Both the position numbers and the translations under genes were made by a program. The notes beneath the pieces are model-generated. The model was given only the letters and a program-made list of their open reading frames with translations. It had not been told where the DNA came from and searched no databases. A stretch of 35,356 nucleotides of DNA from an uncultured cyanobacterium (GTDB lineage: Bacteria; Cyanobacteriota; Cyanobacteriia; CACIAM-69d). The stretch is taken from NCBI GenBank assembly GCA_937883785.1, contig CALGDE010000062.1:1-35356 (forward strand). The letters are read 5' to 3'. Of the stretch, positions 25,078 to 34,198 are shown in pieces. Each line of letters starts with the position of its first letter. Within the stretch, counting starts at the first letter, position 1.

Positions 25078-26988
25078 TTAGCTGACTTCGCCGGAGGCAC
25101 AGAAGCGGTTGCGTCCTTGGGATTTGGCGTTGTAAAGAGCCTGATCCGCCGCATCAAGCAAAGTTTGAGGCTCGTTGTCTTCTCCCGGCACCATGCAAGC
25201 AATGCCAATGCTCAAAGTGAGAAAGCTGCCAAGCTTAGAGTAGTCGTGGGGAATTTGTTCCTCAGCCAGCAATTCTAAAATTCGGTGCGCAACGGCGATC
25301 GCCCCTTCCCGATCCGTTCCTGGCAGCACCACGACAAATTCTTCGCCACCGTACCGCGCCACAAAATCATTCCCCCGCAGCAGCGATCGCTGAAGCACTC
25401 CTGCCACCCGTCGCAAACAAGCATCCCCCGCCGGGTGACCGTAATTATCGTTGTACTTTTTGAAATAATCCACATCGCACATCAGCAACCCAATTTGGGG
25501 ATCAGGGGTTTGGGACATGCCCCACAACTTGGCCAGCTCATCATCAAAGGCTCGACGGTTAGACAGCAGGGTCAAAGAATCCCGCGTTGCCCACTGCTTC
25601 AGCTGAGCATTAAGCGATCGCAACTTTGCCTCCTTCTGAGACAAATCCACATTGCGCTGCTTCAGCTGTTCACTATTGTGGCGCTCCTGCTTCAGCAAAT
25701 ACGCTTGATTTAGCGCCACCCCCAAATGGGCCGCCACATTCCCCAACAGCTCCTGATCATCCTTATTCCATACCCGTGGCGTTCGATAATGACCGGCCAA
25801 GACTAAACCGTTAGGGCGATCGCGATAGGATGCCCGACAAGCCAGTAGCGCCTTCAACGGCAGCGGAATCGGCACAGTATCTCGACCATCAACACTTGAT
25901 CCCTCCAGTAGCGGACGATTCGTAATCGCCAAAACCGAATCTTGATTTAAGCGATCCTGCATCCATAAAGTGTTGCAGGGAAGCTGATTCCCAATCCCCA
26001 GCGCCAAAGACATTTCCGCCGTTTCACCCACGTCCCGAGTATCAGGCTCTTGGGCGGCGAGTTGGATACCCGTCTCTGAAGCATCCTCAAAATCACTAGG
26101 CGATCGCGCCGCCTCTTCACCGTTATCACCGCCGTCATCATCACCTACGTCGCCTTCTGAAGCAGCCGCTCGATCCTTATCACCATCGCCACTGTCAATA
26201 ACACCATCGCCGCCGCCGCCCAGGAAGTCTCCGTCCCCAATTTGTTCCCCCAGCAAAGACGCCTCCAGATACTCCGCCTCCAGCTCTAAACCATCACCGT
26301 CCTCCTGCAGCGTATAAATGCAGCAATAGTCCGCCTCCAGCGCCTGACCAATTTTCGTCGCCGCCACCGCCAAAATTTCCTTTGGATCCAGCGTTGATCG
26401 AATATCATCCACAATGTCGTTCAGCAGCACCAAACGGCGATTACGGCGTTGGAGTTGGGTCTCCGCCAGCTCCCGTTCCTTAATTTCCTGCTGTAGTTGC
26501 TGATTACGCACCTGTAGCTGGCGCGTCAAACTCAAAAGGCGCAAATGTAAATAAATTCGCGCCAAAAATTCATCTGCATCAAAGGGCTTGACCAAATAGT
26601 CCATAGCCACTGCCAGCCCCTGCACCTTCGACGATGTATCATCCAGCGCCGTCATAAAAATGATCGGAATATGTTCGTAAGCCTCAAGCTTGCGAATCTC
26701 CTTGCAGGTTTCTACCCCATCCATTCCAGGCATCATCATATCCATCAAAATCAAATCGATGGACTGTTTCTGCACCTCTTCTAAAGCCGCATTGCCACTG
26801 TTCGCCGTAACCAACGATAGGCGAGACTGGCGACGCAAGATTCGCTTAATTAGATGCAAATTAGAGGGCGTATCATCCACAGCAAGAACTGTGTAAGTCT
26901 CCTCCTCGCCCTTTGGTGGTGGCGTTGAGGAAGGGGTAGCCCTACTACTGGATTTGACTGAAAATGTGTCCAGATTAAACAATTCCAT
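25078..26988 (-). CDS. Response regulator - GAF - diguanylate cyclase (GGDEF)
   Basis: The 636-residue protein makes cyclic di-GMP. The receiver domain is at about 31-150, with acidic pair Asp38-Asp39, phosphoacceptor Asp83 (LILMDMMMPGMDG), Thr113 and Lys134. A coiled coil spans about 150-185. A GAF-like domain (about 186-430) is split by an acidic, Gly-rich insert (about 251-325), very rich in Asp, Glu and Gly. A second coiled coil (about 434-466) leads into a GGDEF domain (468-630) with active-site GGEEF (547-551) and the RxxD inhibitory site Arg538-Asp541, five residues upstream, so product feedback is likely. Phosphorylation of Asp83 by an unknown histidine kinase would control it. Monocistronic, ATG at 26988. 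Confidence 0.93.
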   Translation of the reverse strand: MELFNLDTFSVKSSSRATPSSTPPPKGEEETYTVLAVDDTPSNLHLIKRILRRQSRLSLVTANSGNAALEEVQKQSIDLILMDMMMPGMDGVETCKEIRKLEAYEHIPIIFMTALDDTSSKVQGLAVAMDYLVKPFDADEFLARIYLHLRLLSLTRQLQVRNQQLQQEIKERELAETQLQRRNRRLVLLNDIVDDIRSTLDPKEILAVAATKIGQALEADYCCIYTLQEDGDGLELEAEYLEASLLGEQIGDGDFLGGGGDGVIDSGDGDKDRAAASEGDVGDDDGGDNGEEAARSPSDFEDASETGIQLAAQEPDTRDVGETAEMSLALGIGNQLPCNTLWMQDRLNQDSVLAITNRPLLEGSSVDGRDTVPIPLPLKALLACRASYRDRPNGLVLAGHYRTPRVWNKDDQELLGNVAAHLGVALNQAYLLKQERHNSEQLKQRNVDLSQKEAKLRSLNAQLKQWATRDSLTLLSNRRAFDDELAKLWGMSQTPDPQIGLLMCDVDYFKKYNDNYGHPAGDACLRRVAGVLQRSLLRGNDFVARYGGEEFVVVLPGTDREGAIAVAHRILELLAEEQIPHDYSKLGSFLTLSIGIACMVPGEDNEPQTLLDAADQALYNAKSQGRNRFCASGEVS

Positions 26989-27680
26989 AACCCTGGAAAG
27001 TGCGGGGAGTGGCAGCGAACTGAGGCTGGAGCGATGCTAATAAACCGGTGCGAAGAAGCCAATGGTCACTGGGCAAGCAATAGAAGCGTTAGGCACCAAT
27101 TAAGGCAGAAATACTTTTCTAAGTCTGTTTGTCTTTAGTTAAAGTTTTACAAGCTTGCCGCAAACTTCTAACAGACTGACTTTACTAAACGCTACTAGAG
27201 TTGAGTCAAGGGTAGAAGGCTTTGAGAGGAAGTTGAAACAAAAATGGGGTTAGGGTAGTGAGGGAGTAGTAAAAGGATTTTTATGGGATGGACGTGGCTT
27301 TTAAACGGGGTTTAAACAGGAAATTTTACCCAAATAGTCTTGATTAGTCCCCAAGGCAATTTCTGGAGCAAACGAAGCTGGATTTTGCCGTAAGTAGACC
27401 TGTGCACACCACTGCTCGGTTACTCGTATTTTCTCAAGTCCGGGGGGGTAACGGCAAATCTTAAGGGACCACAGCGAAAATGGGTACCCTTCATATTCCT
27501 ACACTCTTGATTCAAAAGAAACATGCAAAAGCAGGGATGGAGTGTAAAGACACAAGAAATGAAAACGAGAAACTCGGGAGAGGCAGTCGCAACCCTTGTA
27601 CACACAGTTGTTCCAACGCAGCACGGCGGGAAGCGCAGACCCTATGAAAACATTGGGAGGATCTGCGCCTCAAGATTCAC
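26989..27680. other. Gap without a supported gene
   Basis: The two small frames here (27420-27605 minus and 27523-27756 plus) overlap each other. The second runs into the oxidoreductase gene and shows no coding character. The left part is AT-rich. No terminator, tRNA or repeat could be assigned with confidence. Confidence 0.5.
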
Positions 27681-28838
27681 TCAAGATTTATTAAATCCTG
27701 GAATTAGGTTGCCTAGACCGGCAGAGATGCGGCGAATAGCCCGCTGGGCTACGTAGCTGTAGCTCATGTCACCGCACATCATCTTGCCAATGTAAGTTTT
27801 GACTGAGGGTCGCCGGGTTCCAATTTTATAGGCGAGTTTTGGAAAACGGTGGAACAGGCTGGTTAGGCGCTGGGCCCAGGCCAGGTCGCTGCCCAGTTCT
27901 TTGGCCACAATTTCGCTGTAGCTAGCGATCGCCCCCACATTTCCACCGAGCGCAGCATCAACAGCTTTAGCGCCTTCGGTCCCCGTGTAAATCGCCTGAC
28001 GCACCCCCTCGCCGCTAAAGGGATCAGATACGCCAGCTGCGTCGCCCACAAGCAGACCATGGTTGCCGTGGAGGGGGCGATCGCCATCCCATAGGCGCAG
28101 GGGAATGGTTTGACACTGGGCAGTGGGCGTGACCTTTAGATATTTAGCGAAGTCTTTAAGAATCTGCTGTAGCTTCGCTTCTTTAACGTCTTTCCCTCGC
28201 ACCGTTGCGGCACACAGCCAGGTTTGGTCGCCTTTGGGCAGGGACCACACAAAACCGTTTTTCAAGGCGCCAAATTCAAAGTAGGCGCGATCGCCCACGG
28301 CACCGTCGGTCACAAGCACTGCCCCCAAATGGGTGGCGGGAGGATCTAGGTTAAGCCAGCTGGGGCTGGGGCCGCTGGGACCATCGGCTCCAATCAAGTA
28401 GCGGGCGGAGAAGGTGCCGTTAGGGGTGGTGATGGTCCAGCGATCTCCGCTATATTGGGCGCTGCTTGCTGGGCAGTTAGGAGTAAACGTGACGCCCTGG
28501 GTCACCGCCTGCTGCACAAGAAAATCATCAAAAATTTCCCGATTAACGGACCACAGGGGCTGAGCCGTTTGCACATCCACATCCACCAGATCGCTAAATT
28601 TCCAACTTAGGCGCAACTGGGTTAAGGTGCTTTGGACTGCGGGAGATAGATCGAAGTCAAAATATTGCCCCGCCGCTGGTGCAACGCCGCCGCCACAGGG
28701 ACGGCTGCGCGGCCAGGGCGCCTTTTCTAGCAGCAGTACGGATCGTTTCTTCTGAGCCAGGGCGATCGCGGCGGTGGCACCGCCAGGACCGGCACCAATT
28801 ACAACACAGTCAAAAATGCGGTTTGAATCGTCGCCCAT
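27681..28838 (-). CDS. Geranylgeranyl-reductase-family FAD-dependent oxidoreductase
   Basis: A 385-residue flavoprotein. The N-terminal Rossmann motif GAGPGGATAAIALAQ (about 16-30) is followed by the acidic residue of the FAD-ribose site (LLLEKAPWPRSRPCGGG). The second FAD motif is LLVGDAAGVSDPFSGEGVRQAI (about 285-306), the hallmark of this family. ChlP reduces the geranylgeranyl chain of chlorophyll, and relatives reduce isoprenoid lipids. This copy is shorter than and different from typical cyanobacterial ChlP, so the acceptor is not clear. There is no neighbour in the pigment pathway. ATG at 28838. Confidence 0.85.
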   Translation of the reverse strand: MGDDSNRIFDCVVIGAGPGGATAAIALAQKKRSVLLLEKAPWPRSRPCGGGVAPAAGQYFDFDLSPAVQSTLTQLRLSWKFSDLVDVDVQTAQPLWSVNREIFDDFLVQQAVTQGVTFTPNCPASSAQYSGDRWTITTPNGTFSARYLIGADGPSGPSPSWLNLDPPATHLGAVLVTDGAVGDRAYFEFGALKNGFVWSLPKGDQTWLCAATVRGKDVKEAKLQQILKDFAKYLKVTPTAQCQTIPLRLWDGDRPLHGNHGLLVGDAAGVSDPFSGEGVRQAIYTGTEGAKAVDAALGGNVGAIASYSEIVAKELGSDLAWAQRLTSLFHRFPKLAYKIGTRRPSVKTYIGKMMCGDMSYSYVAQRAIRRISAGLGNLIPGFNKS

Positions 28839-28965
28839 GGGTATAGAAGGTAAAAGAAAAGATTTAAACAGGTGCTAAGAGGAATCCCCCAGAAGCTTTA
28901 TGGCGGATTTGAACGGTGGCGGCTCTCTCCTCCCAAAGCGCTTGGCTTTTGGGTAGAGTCAGGGG

Positions 28966-29754
28966 CTAAAATTCCCGCCGCGCAAAAATAAACGTTGTTA
29001 AGCAAAGGACAATGACAATGTAGCCCACGCCGTACAGGGCATTAAACGCCAAGGTGCCGCCGTCGGGGAGGATGCCGTAAACGGCCAAGTTTTTCAGGTT
29101 AAGACGCTCCAAATCAGGAAGGACAATGTACAGAATCTCTGTCAAGCGACGCACCCAGGGGGTATCCAGCTGAACGCCGATGGTCAGCAAGTCCTGGCTC
29201 AGATGCCCCATAAAGTACACCGCCAGCGTTAAGCCAGACGCCAAAATACCGTTGGTAATGGCGCTAAATAACAGGGCGATCGCCGCTAATAACACCAACT
29301 CCACCAGAGCAAACACCGTGGTCATCCCAATGGCGCCCCAATCCGCTATCACCTGTCCCGTGGGCAACAGCGCCAATAGTCCTATGGCTGTTGCAGCCAA
29401 GGCAATGACAATCAACACCACCGACAGGCCCAGGTGCTTCCCCAGAATAAACTCGGTGCGGCTGACGGGCTTGGCAATGGAGAGCAAAATAGTGCGTCGC
29501 TCAATCTCCCGATCTAAGAGTCGAGTGCCCGTAAACACCGCCACCGCAAGCCCCATTAAGCTGGCTCCAGCGAGGACGATATCTAGTAAAATTTTGCCGG
29601 TGGTATTTCCGGCGGCGATTTCCGGCAGCAGGGCAAGGGCCAGCACCAGAACCAGTGCGTAGGCTGCAAGAAAGTAGGATACTTTAGCCCGCCACTGTTC
29701 ACGAATCACGTTGGCGGCGATCGCCCCAATTCGCCCGACGCTAACCCGATTCAC
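28966..29754 (-). CDS. ABC-2-type transporter permease
   Basis: The GTG at 29754 gives a 262-residue protein. It is chosen over the GTG at 29760 because the AAGGAGG ribosome-binding site would overlap the latter but stands at normal distance from 29754. The cytosolic start (VIREQWRAKVSYF) is followed by about six membrane helices, with the intracellular GTRLLDREIERRTILLSIAKPVSRTEFILGKHLG segment typical of NosY/ABC-2 permeases. No ATPase gene is adjacent, so a partner must be encoded elsewhere. It may export lipid, polysaccharide or drug-like molecules. It lies upstream of the oxidoreductase gene on the same strand, with 127 bases between them. Confidence 0.82.
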   Translation of the reverse strand: MNRVSVGRIGAIAANVIREQWRAKVSYFLAAYALVLVLALALLPEIAAGNTTGKILLDIVLAGASLMGLAVAVFTGTRLLDREIERRTILLSIAKPVSRTEFILGKHLGLSVVLIVIALAATAIGLLALLPTGQVIADWGAIGMTTVFALVELVLLAAIALLFSAITNGILASGLTLAVYFMGHLSQDLLTIGVQLDTPWVRRLTEILYIVLPDLERLNLKNLAVYGILPDGGTLAFNALYGVGYIVIVLCLTTFIFARREF

Positions 29755-29885
29755 TGACACCTCCTTGTACCTTTTAGTACCTTAAATACAGGGCGCTATG
29801 CCGTTAATTTTCCCCGCAGGTACTGCCAAATTTCTAAAAAGCACATTAGCATCAAGGCACCGAACGTAAAAATAATCCTTAAGAT

Positions 29886-29987
29886 ATGTCCCTACTGTCT
29901 CTGGGCTTACTCCTGGGGCTTATTTTTCAAGAGCTCTACGTTGCCACATTGCGTTTATCTACCGTTCCCACAGCCCTAGGACAATGA
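29886..29987 (+). CDS. Possible 33-residue leader peptide overlapping the GAF protein start
   Basis: The ATG at 29886 opens a 33-codon frame with a very hydrophobic N-terminus (MSLLSLGLLLGLIFQELY). It ends at TGA 29985-29987, which overlaps the ATG of the GAF gene (ATGA). Stop/start overlap is typical of translational coupling, but the ribosome-binding site for this small frame is poor, so it may be chance. Confidence 0.27.
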   Translation: MSLLSLGLLLGLIFQELYVATLRLSTVPTALGQ

Positions 29988-32293
29988 ACAGCTCGACTTC
30001 ACCAGCTCTTCCTCCCATTGTGGCCAGTGGTTCAGAGCCCACCCCTTCAACGCCTCAGGATCAGTCCATTGCTGCCGCTAATTTCGCCGGTTTGACTCGC
30101 TACAGCCACAGTTTAATGGCGGCGATCGCCCCGGAAAGCCTCACCATACTGGCGGCTAATGCTATTTGCTGTGAGGCGTTGGAAATTCAGCCCCCCGACA
30201 ATGACAATGTTGATGTCCAAAATGCTAGTGACTCGGAAAGTAGCCACACTGGCTTAATTGCTTTAGGACAGGTGGCACTACCGGAAGTTCTGGGCATGAC
30301 CCACGGCTTTTCCTTTGAGCGCTGGTATCGTCGTCAGGTATTTTGCCGGGTGTGGGCGTCTTACCATCCTGAGGATCCGCGAATTGTGCGATGGCTAGAT
30401 GAGCCCCAGCGGGTGGTGCTCCACGGGGATCGCCCTCACAAGCATCGACGGTATTTTCACGGATGGCTCCAGCCGGGACCGCTACAGGTGCGCTGTCGGG
30501 AAGGCATTACAGACCCGGTGGCGAGCTGGGCGTGCGATCACGAAACGGCGTCTTTAGACGATTTGGAGCAGCAGTTTGACCTGGGCAACTACGAAGTTAG
30601 CGGCTGGCTATTTTTGGAGGCGGTGGAGGTCACCATTGGCGAGCGCATCTATGATCTGACCAAGTGTTTGCTGAATGGTGAGTCGATTTTGCACCTGGAA
30701 AAATTCCAGCAGGTGGGGCAAATTCTGCGCCATATTTTCCGCGCTGATCAGGGGTTTGTGCTGCGCACTGATGGGGATCAGGTACAAATCTCCCGAACGG
30801 CCGAAGATTGTCCGCGGGAGGTGTCTAACCTACTGGTTCCCAGCGGTGTTGAGTCAGGATTTTTACAGGCGATCGCCGCCTGCAATCCGGTGATTATTGC
30901 CGATATTTCCCACAGCAGTCCCAGCGCCCTGGAGCAGTACTTTCTAGACTTGGGGATACGCTCTGTTCTGCTGATTCCTTTGCGTCTTAATCGAGAAAAC
31001 AGCAATAATCAGTGCTCCCTTGAACAACTGTCCGGGGGCGTTGTGGGGCTCGCCAGTCGTTTTCCTAATCACTTTGATCGCCTAGACAAAGATCGGGCCT
31101 ATCGCCTTTCTCCGGCACTAACCGCTGCCCTGCGGGAGTCGGCCCAGTCTCGCTTTAGCCATATTCACCCGGCGGTGACCTGGCGCTTTGCCCAGGAAGC
31201 GGAGCGGCGCAGTTGGGGACTTAAACCACAGCCATTGGTGTTTGAGAACGTATACCCCCTTTACGGAATTTCTGATTTGCGGGGCTCATCCCTGGGGCGG
31301 GATTTAGCCATTCAAACTGATTTGCTCTCCCAGTTTCGACTGGCGATCGCCACCTTAGACGCCGCCTGCAAAGTACAAGATTGGCCACTGCTGCACCAGC
31401 TTCGCCAGGATACGGCGGAGTATTTACACGAAATTGAAATGGGGGTCACCGTCGAGGCAGAGGTGAAGGGCGTCCAGTTTCTCCAGCGTAATTTTGAGGT
31501 GCATTTGGACTATCTATCGCACCTGGACAACGCCGTTAACCAGGCGGTCACAGCATACCGGGAGGCGTGGGATGAGGAGCGCCAAAGCGTTTATCGGGCC
31601 CAGGCAAAGTACGACGCCACCATCGGCAGCATTAACCGGGCGTTGCGCAAAACTTGGGACCGGTGGCAAGTGCGCATGCAGGGGATTGCCGCCCACTATT
31701 GCGACGTGGATGCCACTGACGGACTGGACCACATGATTTATGCTGGGGCGTCCATTGCCCCGGGCATTACGCCTTTTCACCTGCAAAACCTACGCTACGA
31801 GCAGCTTCGGGCGATGTGTGCCTGCGCCCGCACCGGTTTCCGTATTGAGCAGCACTATGACAACAAGTGGCAGTTGACCCATTTGGTGCTGACCCAGGGT
31901 ACGCCGGTGGATATTGTGCACGACGAAACCACTGAAAAGCTGTTTAATGTGCGCGGCACCCGCGATACTCGCTACGAGATTGTAAAGAAGCGCATTGATA
32001 AGGCGCGGGATGCGGAAACGGGCGATCGCATTACCCAGCCCGGACAGCTCACCATTGTTTTTGCCACCGACGACGAAATGGCGGAATACAAGGAATATCT
32101 ACGGTATTTAACTCGGGAAAAGCTGGTGGCGCCGGAGCGCGAGTATGGGGAAATTGAATCCCTGCAAGGGGCAAATGGGTTGCGCTATATCCGGGTGCGA
32201 GTGCTGCCCGATACGCCAGACGGACAACGGGACGAAGACGATTTGGCAGTGATCGAAGAGGCAACCCTAGAACATCTGATTCGCATGGATTAA
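29984..32293 (+). CDS. Large GAF-domain protein of unknown function
   Basis: A 769-residue soluble protein starting at an ATG with AGGA upstream. Residues about 1-235 include an uncharacterised domain rich in Trp and Tyr (FSFERWYRRQVFCRVWASYHP). A GAF domain lies at about 245-360 (LRHIFRADQGFVLRTD...SVLLIPLRL). The segment FENVYPLYGISDLRGSSLGRDLAIQTDLLSQFRLA (about 415-450) is a landmark of this long family, which I recall from both cyanobacteria and Bacteroidetes. Helical and C-terminal beta-rich regions follow. The conserved Cys-His-rich parts (IAAHYCDVDATDG, MCACARTGF) could bind a ligand or metal. No kinase, cyclase or DNA-binding domain is seen. The stop codon TAA uses bases of the MITE-like element that follows. 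Confidence 0.8.
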   Translation: MNSSTSPALPPIVASGSEPTPSTPQDQSIAAANFAGLTRYSHSLMAAIAPESLTILAANAICCEALEIQPPDNDNVDVQNASDSESSHTGLIALGQVALPEVLGMTHGFSFERWYRRQVFCRVWASYHPEDPRIVRWLDEPQRVVLHGDRPHKHRRYFHGWLQPGPLQVRCREGITDPVASWACDHETASLDDLEQQFDLGNYEVSGWLFLEAVEVTIGERIYDLTKCLLNGESILHLEKFQQVGQILRHIFRADQGFVLRTDGDQVQISRTAEDCPREVSNLLVPSGVESGFLQAIAACNPVIIADISHSSPSALEQYFLDLGIRSVLLIPLRLNRENSNNQCSLEQLSGGVVGLASRFPNHFDRLDKDRAYRLSPALTAALRESAQSRFSHIHPAVTWRFAQEAERRSWGLKPQPLVFENVYPLYGISDLRGSSLGRDLAIQTDLLSQFRLAIATLDAACKVQDWPLLHQLRQDTAEYLHEIEMGVTVEAEVKGVQFLQRNFEVHLDYLSHLDNAVNQAVTAYREAWDEERQSVYRAQAKYDATIGSINRALRKTWDRWQVRMQGIAAHYCDVDATDGLDHMIYAGASIAPGITPFHLQNLRYEQLRAMCACARTGFRIEQHYDNKWQLTHLVLTQGTPVDIVHDETTEKLFNVRGTRDTRYEIVKKRIDKARDAETGDRITQPGQLTIVFATDDEMAEYKEYLRYLTREKLVAPEREYGEIESLQGANGLRYIRVRVLPDTPDGQRDEDDLAVIEEATLEHLIRMD

Positions 32294-32653
32294 GGGCTGC
32301 CATCAATTAAATGTTAGAGCTTCTAAATGTCAGAGCTTCTAGCTAGGGCATGTCATCAATTAAACGCCAGAAGCTTTATGCAGTGGGGAGTCCACGCCCT
32401 TTCAAAATAAAAAACGCTAGACGTCAGTTCGACGAAAAGCCCTCCTTGCCAAGGGGGGTTGGGGGGATCCTCTGATGCTTAAGCCGGTAGCGAGAAATCT
32501 TGGTAACGGGGCGTAAGGTAAGGGAATCCCCCCTCAGTCCTCCCCTTTATCAGGGAGAAGCAAATTTGAACTAATTTTGTGCCCTCGAGCTGACGTGCTA
32601 GGGGCTGAAATTCTTACAGCCACTGGATTTGGGATTTAAGTGATGACAGCCCT
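32293..32653. mobile_element. MITE-like element with 20-bp terminal inverted repeats and TA target duplication
   Basis: The 361-bp segment begins AGGGCTGCCATCAATTAAAT (32293-32312). Its end (32634-32653) is the reverse complement with two mismatches. It is flanked directly by TA on both sides (32291-32292 and 32654-32655), as expected for elements mobilised by IS630/Tc1-mariner-type transposases. It carries no coding frame. Inside are a second copy of the end (near 32345), and a pair of 17-bp arms (32416-32432 and 32585-32601) enclosing G-rich and C-rich blocks that can fold back. It lies exactly between two converging genes, and each stop codon is completed by the element end. Confidence 0.72.
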
Positions 32654-33195
32654 TAGCCTAAATCCAACAGTCCCGGCGGTGGGGTGATTTCAACGCGCCC
32701 CTGCTCCAGGTCCACAATAGGCACGATCGCATCCACAAAAGGAATCAACACCGTGCGACTCCCGCTCGCCAGTTTAATTTCCAATAAATCCTGGGCTTGA
32801 GTTTTTAAATCCACCACGGTGCCCACCGTTTCTTGGGTGCTCTGATCCACAACGGTCAACCCTAGCAAGTCCAAGTAGTGAAACTCGCCATCTTCCAAGG
32901 GGGGGCGATCGCCAACGGGCACGTATAAAGTGGCCCCCTGCAATCCTTCAGCGGCGGTGCGTGTTTGGGTGCCCGCCAGCTTGAGAATATACACCGTACC
33001 CTTACCGTTAGCCCGCCCCGCCAACAACTCCACCGGCTGGGGTTCCGCCTGGGACACCTTTGCGCCCACCGGCAAAATCCAGCGCGTACCCGGCTCCAAA
33101 AATCGTTCGGGAAACTCTGACTCGGGCTTGACCCGCACTTCTCCCTTGAGCCCCTGGGCTCCCACCACTGTGCCAATACTCAGCCACTCTTCCAT
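32653..33195 (-). CDS. rimM: Ribosome maturation factor RimM
   Basis: A 180-residue protein that helps mature the 3' domain of 16S rRNA and binds ribosomal protein S19. The N-terminal RimM barrel begins with IGTVVGAQGLKGEVRVKPESEFPERF. A linker leads to the PRC-type barrel DGEFHYLDLLGLTVVDQSTQETVGTVVDLKTQAQDLLEI, and the C-terminus has VLIPFVDAIVPIVDLEQGRVEITPPPGLLDL, all diagnostic. Normal length. ATG at 33195. The metF-like gene ends 19 bases upstream, so the two are cotranscribed. The stop TAA (32653-32655) includes one base of the MITE-like element. Confidence 0.97.
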   Translation of the reverse strand: MEEWLSIGTVVGAQGLKGEVRVKPESEFPERFLEPGTRWILPVGAKVSQAEPQPVELLAGRANGKGTVYILKLAGTQTRTAAEGLQGATLYVPVGDRPPLEDGEFHYLDLLGLTVVDQSTQETVGTVVDLKTQAQDLLEIKLASGSRTVLIPFVDAIVPIVDLEQGRVEITPPPGLLDLG

Positions 33196-33214
33196 GGTTT
33201 TATATTGCCCTCCG

Positions 33215-34198
33215 CTAAACCACGGACATGGTGGACGACAGGGGCTGGGTGGATTTTGCCCGAGAGATAGGCGGCAAGGTTACCATCGGCTGAATGCCCG
33301 CCATGGCTAAAATTTCCGGAATCAAATCTTCCCGCTTCACCGCCATCATATGGACGCCCTGGCACATTTCCCGCGCTAGCTGCACTTGCTCTGCGGCGAT
33401 CGCCATCCCTTCTCGCAACGGATCCTTTGCCTGAGCCAACCGCTCAATGGTGGCATCGGGAATGGTGACTCCGGGCACACAGCGGTTTAAAAACAGCGCA
33501 TTTTTCGCCGACTTCAACAAAAATATCCCCGCCAACACTGGCTTACCGCTGGGGATGGCGATTTTATCCATAAATGCCGCCAGTCGATCAAAGTCTGAAA
33601 TTAGCTGGCTTTGGAAAAACTCTGCCCCCGCTGCCACTTTCTTTTCAAATCGCCGTTGCAACGCCGACCAGCTTTTAATCTGCGGATCCACCGCCGCCCC
33701 GGGAAATAAATCCGTTGCCCCATCGGGAAGCGATCGCCCCTGCCAATCTTCGCCGCCATTGAGCTTACTAATTGCCGTCAACAGCCGCACCGCCTCCAAA
33801 TCGTAAACTGCTTTCGCATCGGGTTGGTCCCCCGCCTTTACCGGATCTCCCGTTAATGCCAGCACATTGCGAATCCCCAAGGCATGGGCTCCCATTAGGT
33901 CACCTTGCAGGGCAATGCGATTGCGATCGCGACAGGTGAGCTGATAAATGGGCTCAATGCCTCGCTGAAGCAGTAACACTGCCGATGCCAGCGACGACAT
34001 TCGCAATACGGCTCGACTGCCATCGGTAATATTCACCCCATGGGTCCACGGCTTTAGCAACTCCGCCATCGCCACCATATGGCTGGGGTCGCTACCCTTG
34101 GGCGGCATCACCTCTGCCGTCACCAAAAAATCCCCCGCCAACGCCGCATCGCGTAATCCCGCTAGGGTTGGTGTTAATTGTGGCGTCCCTTGTTGCAT
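33215..34198 (-). CDS. metF: Methylenetetrahydrofolate reductase (MetF family)
   Basis: A 327-residue TIM-barrel flavoenzyme that reduces 5,10-methylene-THF to 5-methyl-THF for methionine synthesis. Family marks are VTAEVMPPKGSD near the N-terminus, HGVNITDGSRAVLRMSSLASAVLL, PIYQLTCRDRNRIALQGDLMGAHALGIRNVLALTGDPVK (the FAD/folate-binding core, about 84-122), AGAEFFQSQLISDFDRL and KPVLAGIFLL. It is slightly longer than the 290-300 residue E. coli enzyme because of N- and C-terminal extensions. ATG at 34198; no strong ribosome-binding site. First gene of a two-gene unit with rimM. Confidence 0.93.
   Translation of the reverse strand: MQQGTPQLTPTLAGLRDAALAGDFLVTAEVMPPKGSDPSHMVAMAELLKPWTHGVNITDGSRAVLRMSSLASAVLLLQRGIEPIYQLTCRDRNRIALQGDLMGAHALGIRNVLALTGDPVKAGDQPDAKAVYDLEAVRLLTAISKLNGGEDWQGRSLPDGATDLFPGAAVDPQIKSWSALQRRFEKKVAAGAEFFQSQLISDFDRLAAFMDKIAIPSGKPVLAGIFLLKSAKNALFLNRCVPGVTIPDATIERLAQAKDPLREGMAIAAEQVQLAREMCQGVHMMAVKREDLIPEILAMAGIQPMVTLPPISRAKSTQPLSSTMSVV

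Noticed and set aside
27523-27756. 77-codon plus-strand frame before the oxidoreductase
   Set aside because: It overlaps the end of a confident gene on the other strand, lacks a ribosome-binding site and has no recognisable sequence.
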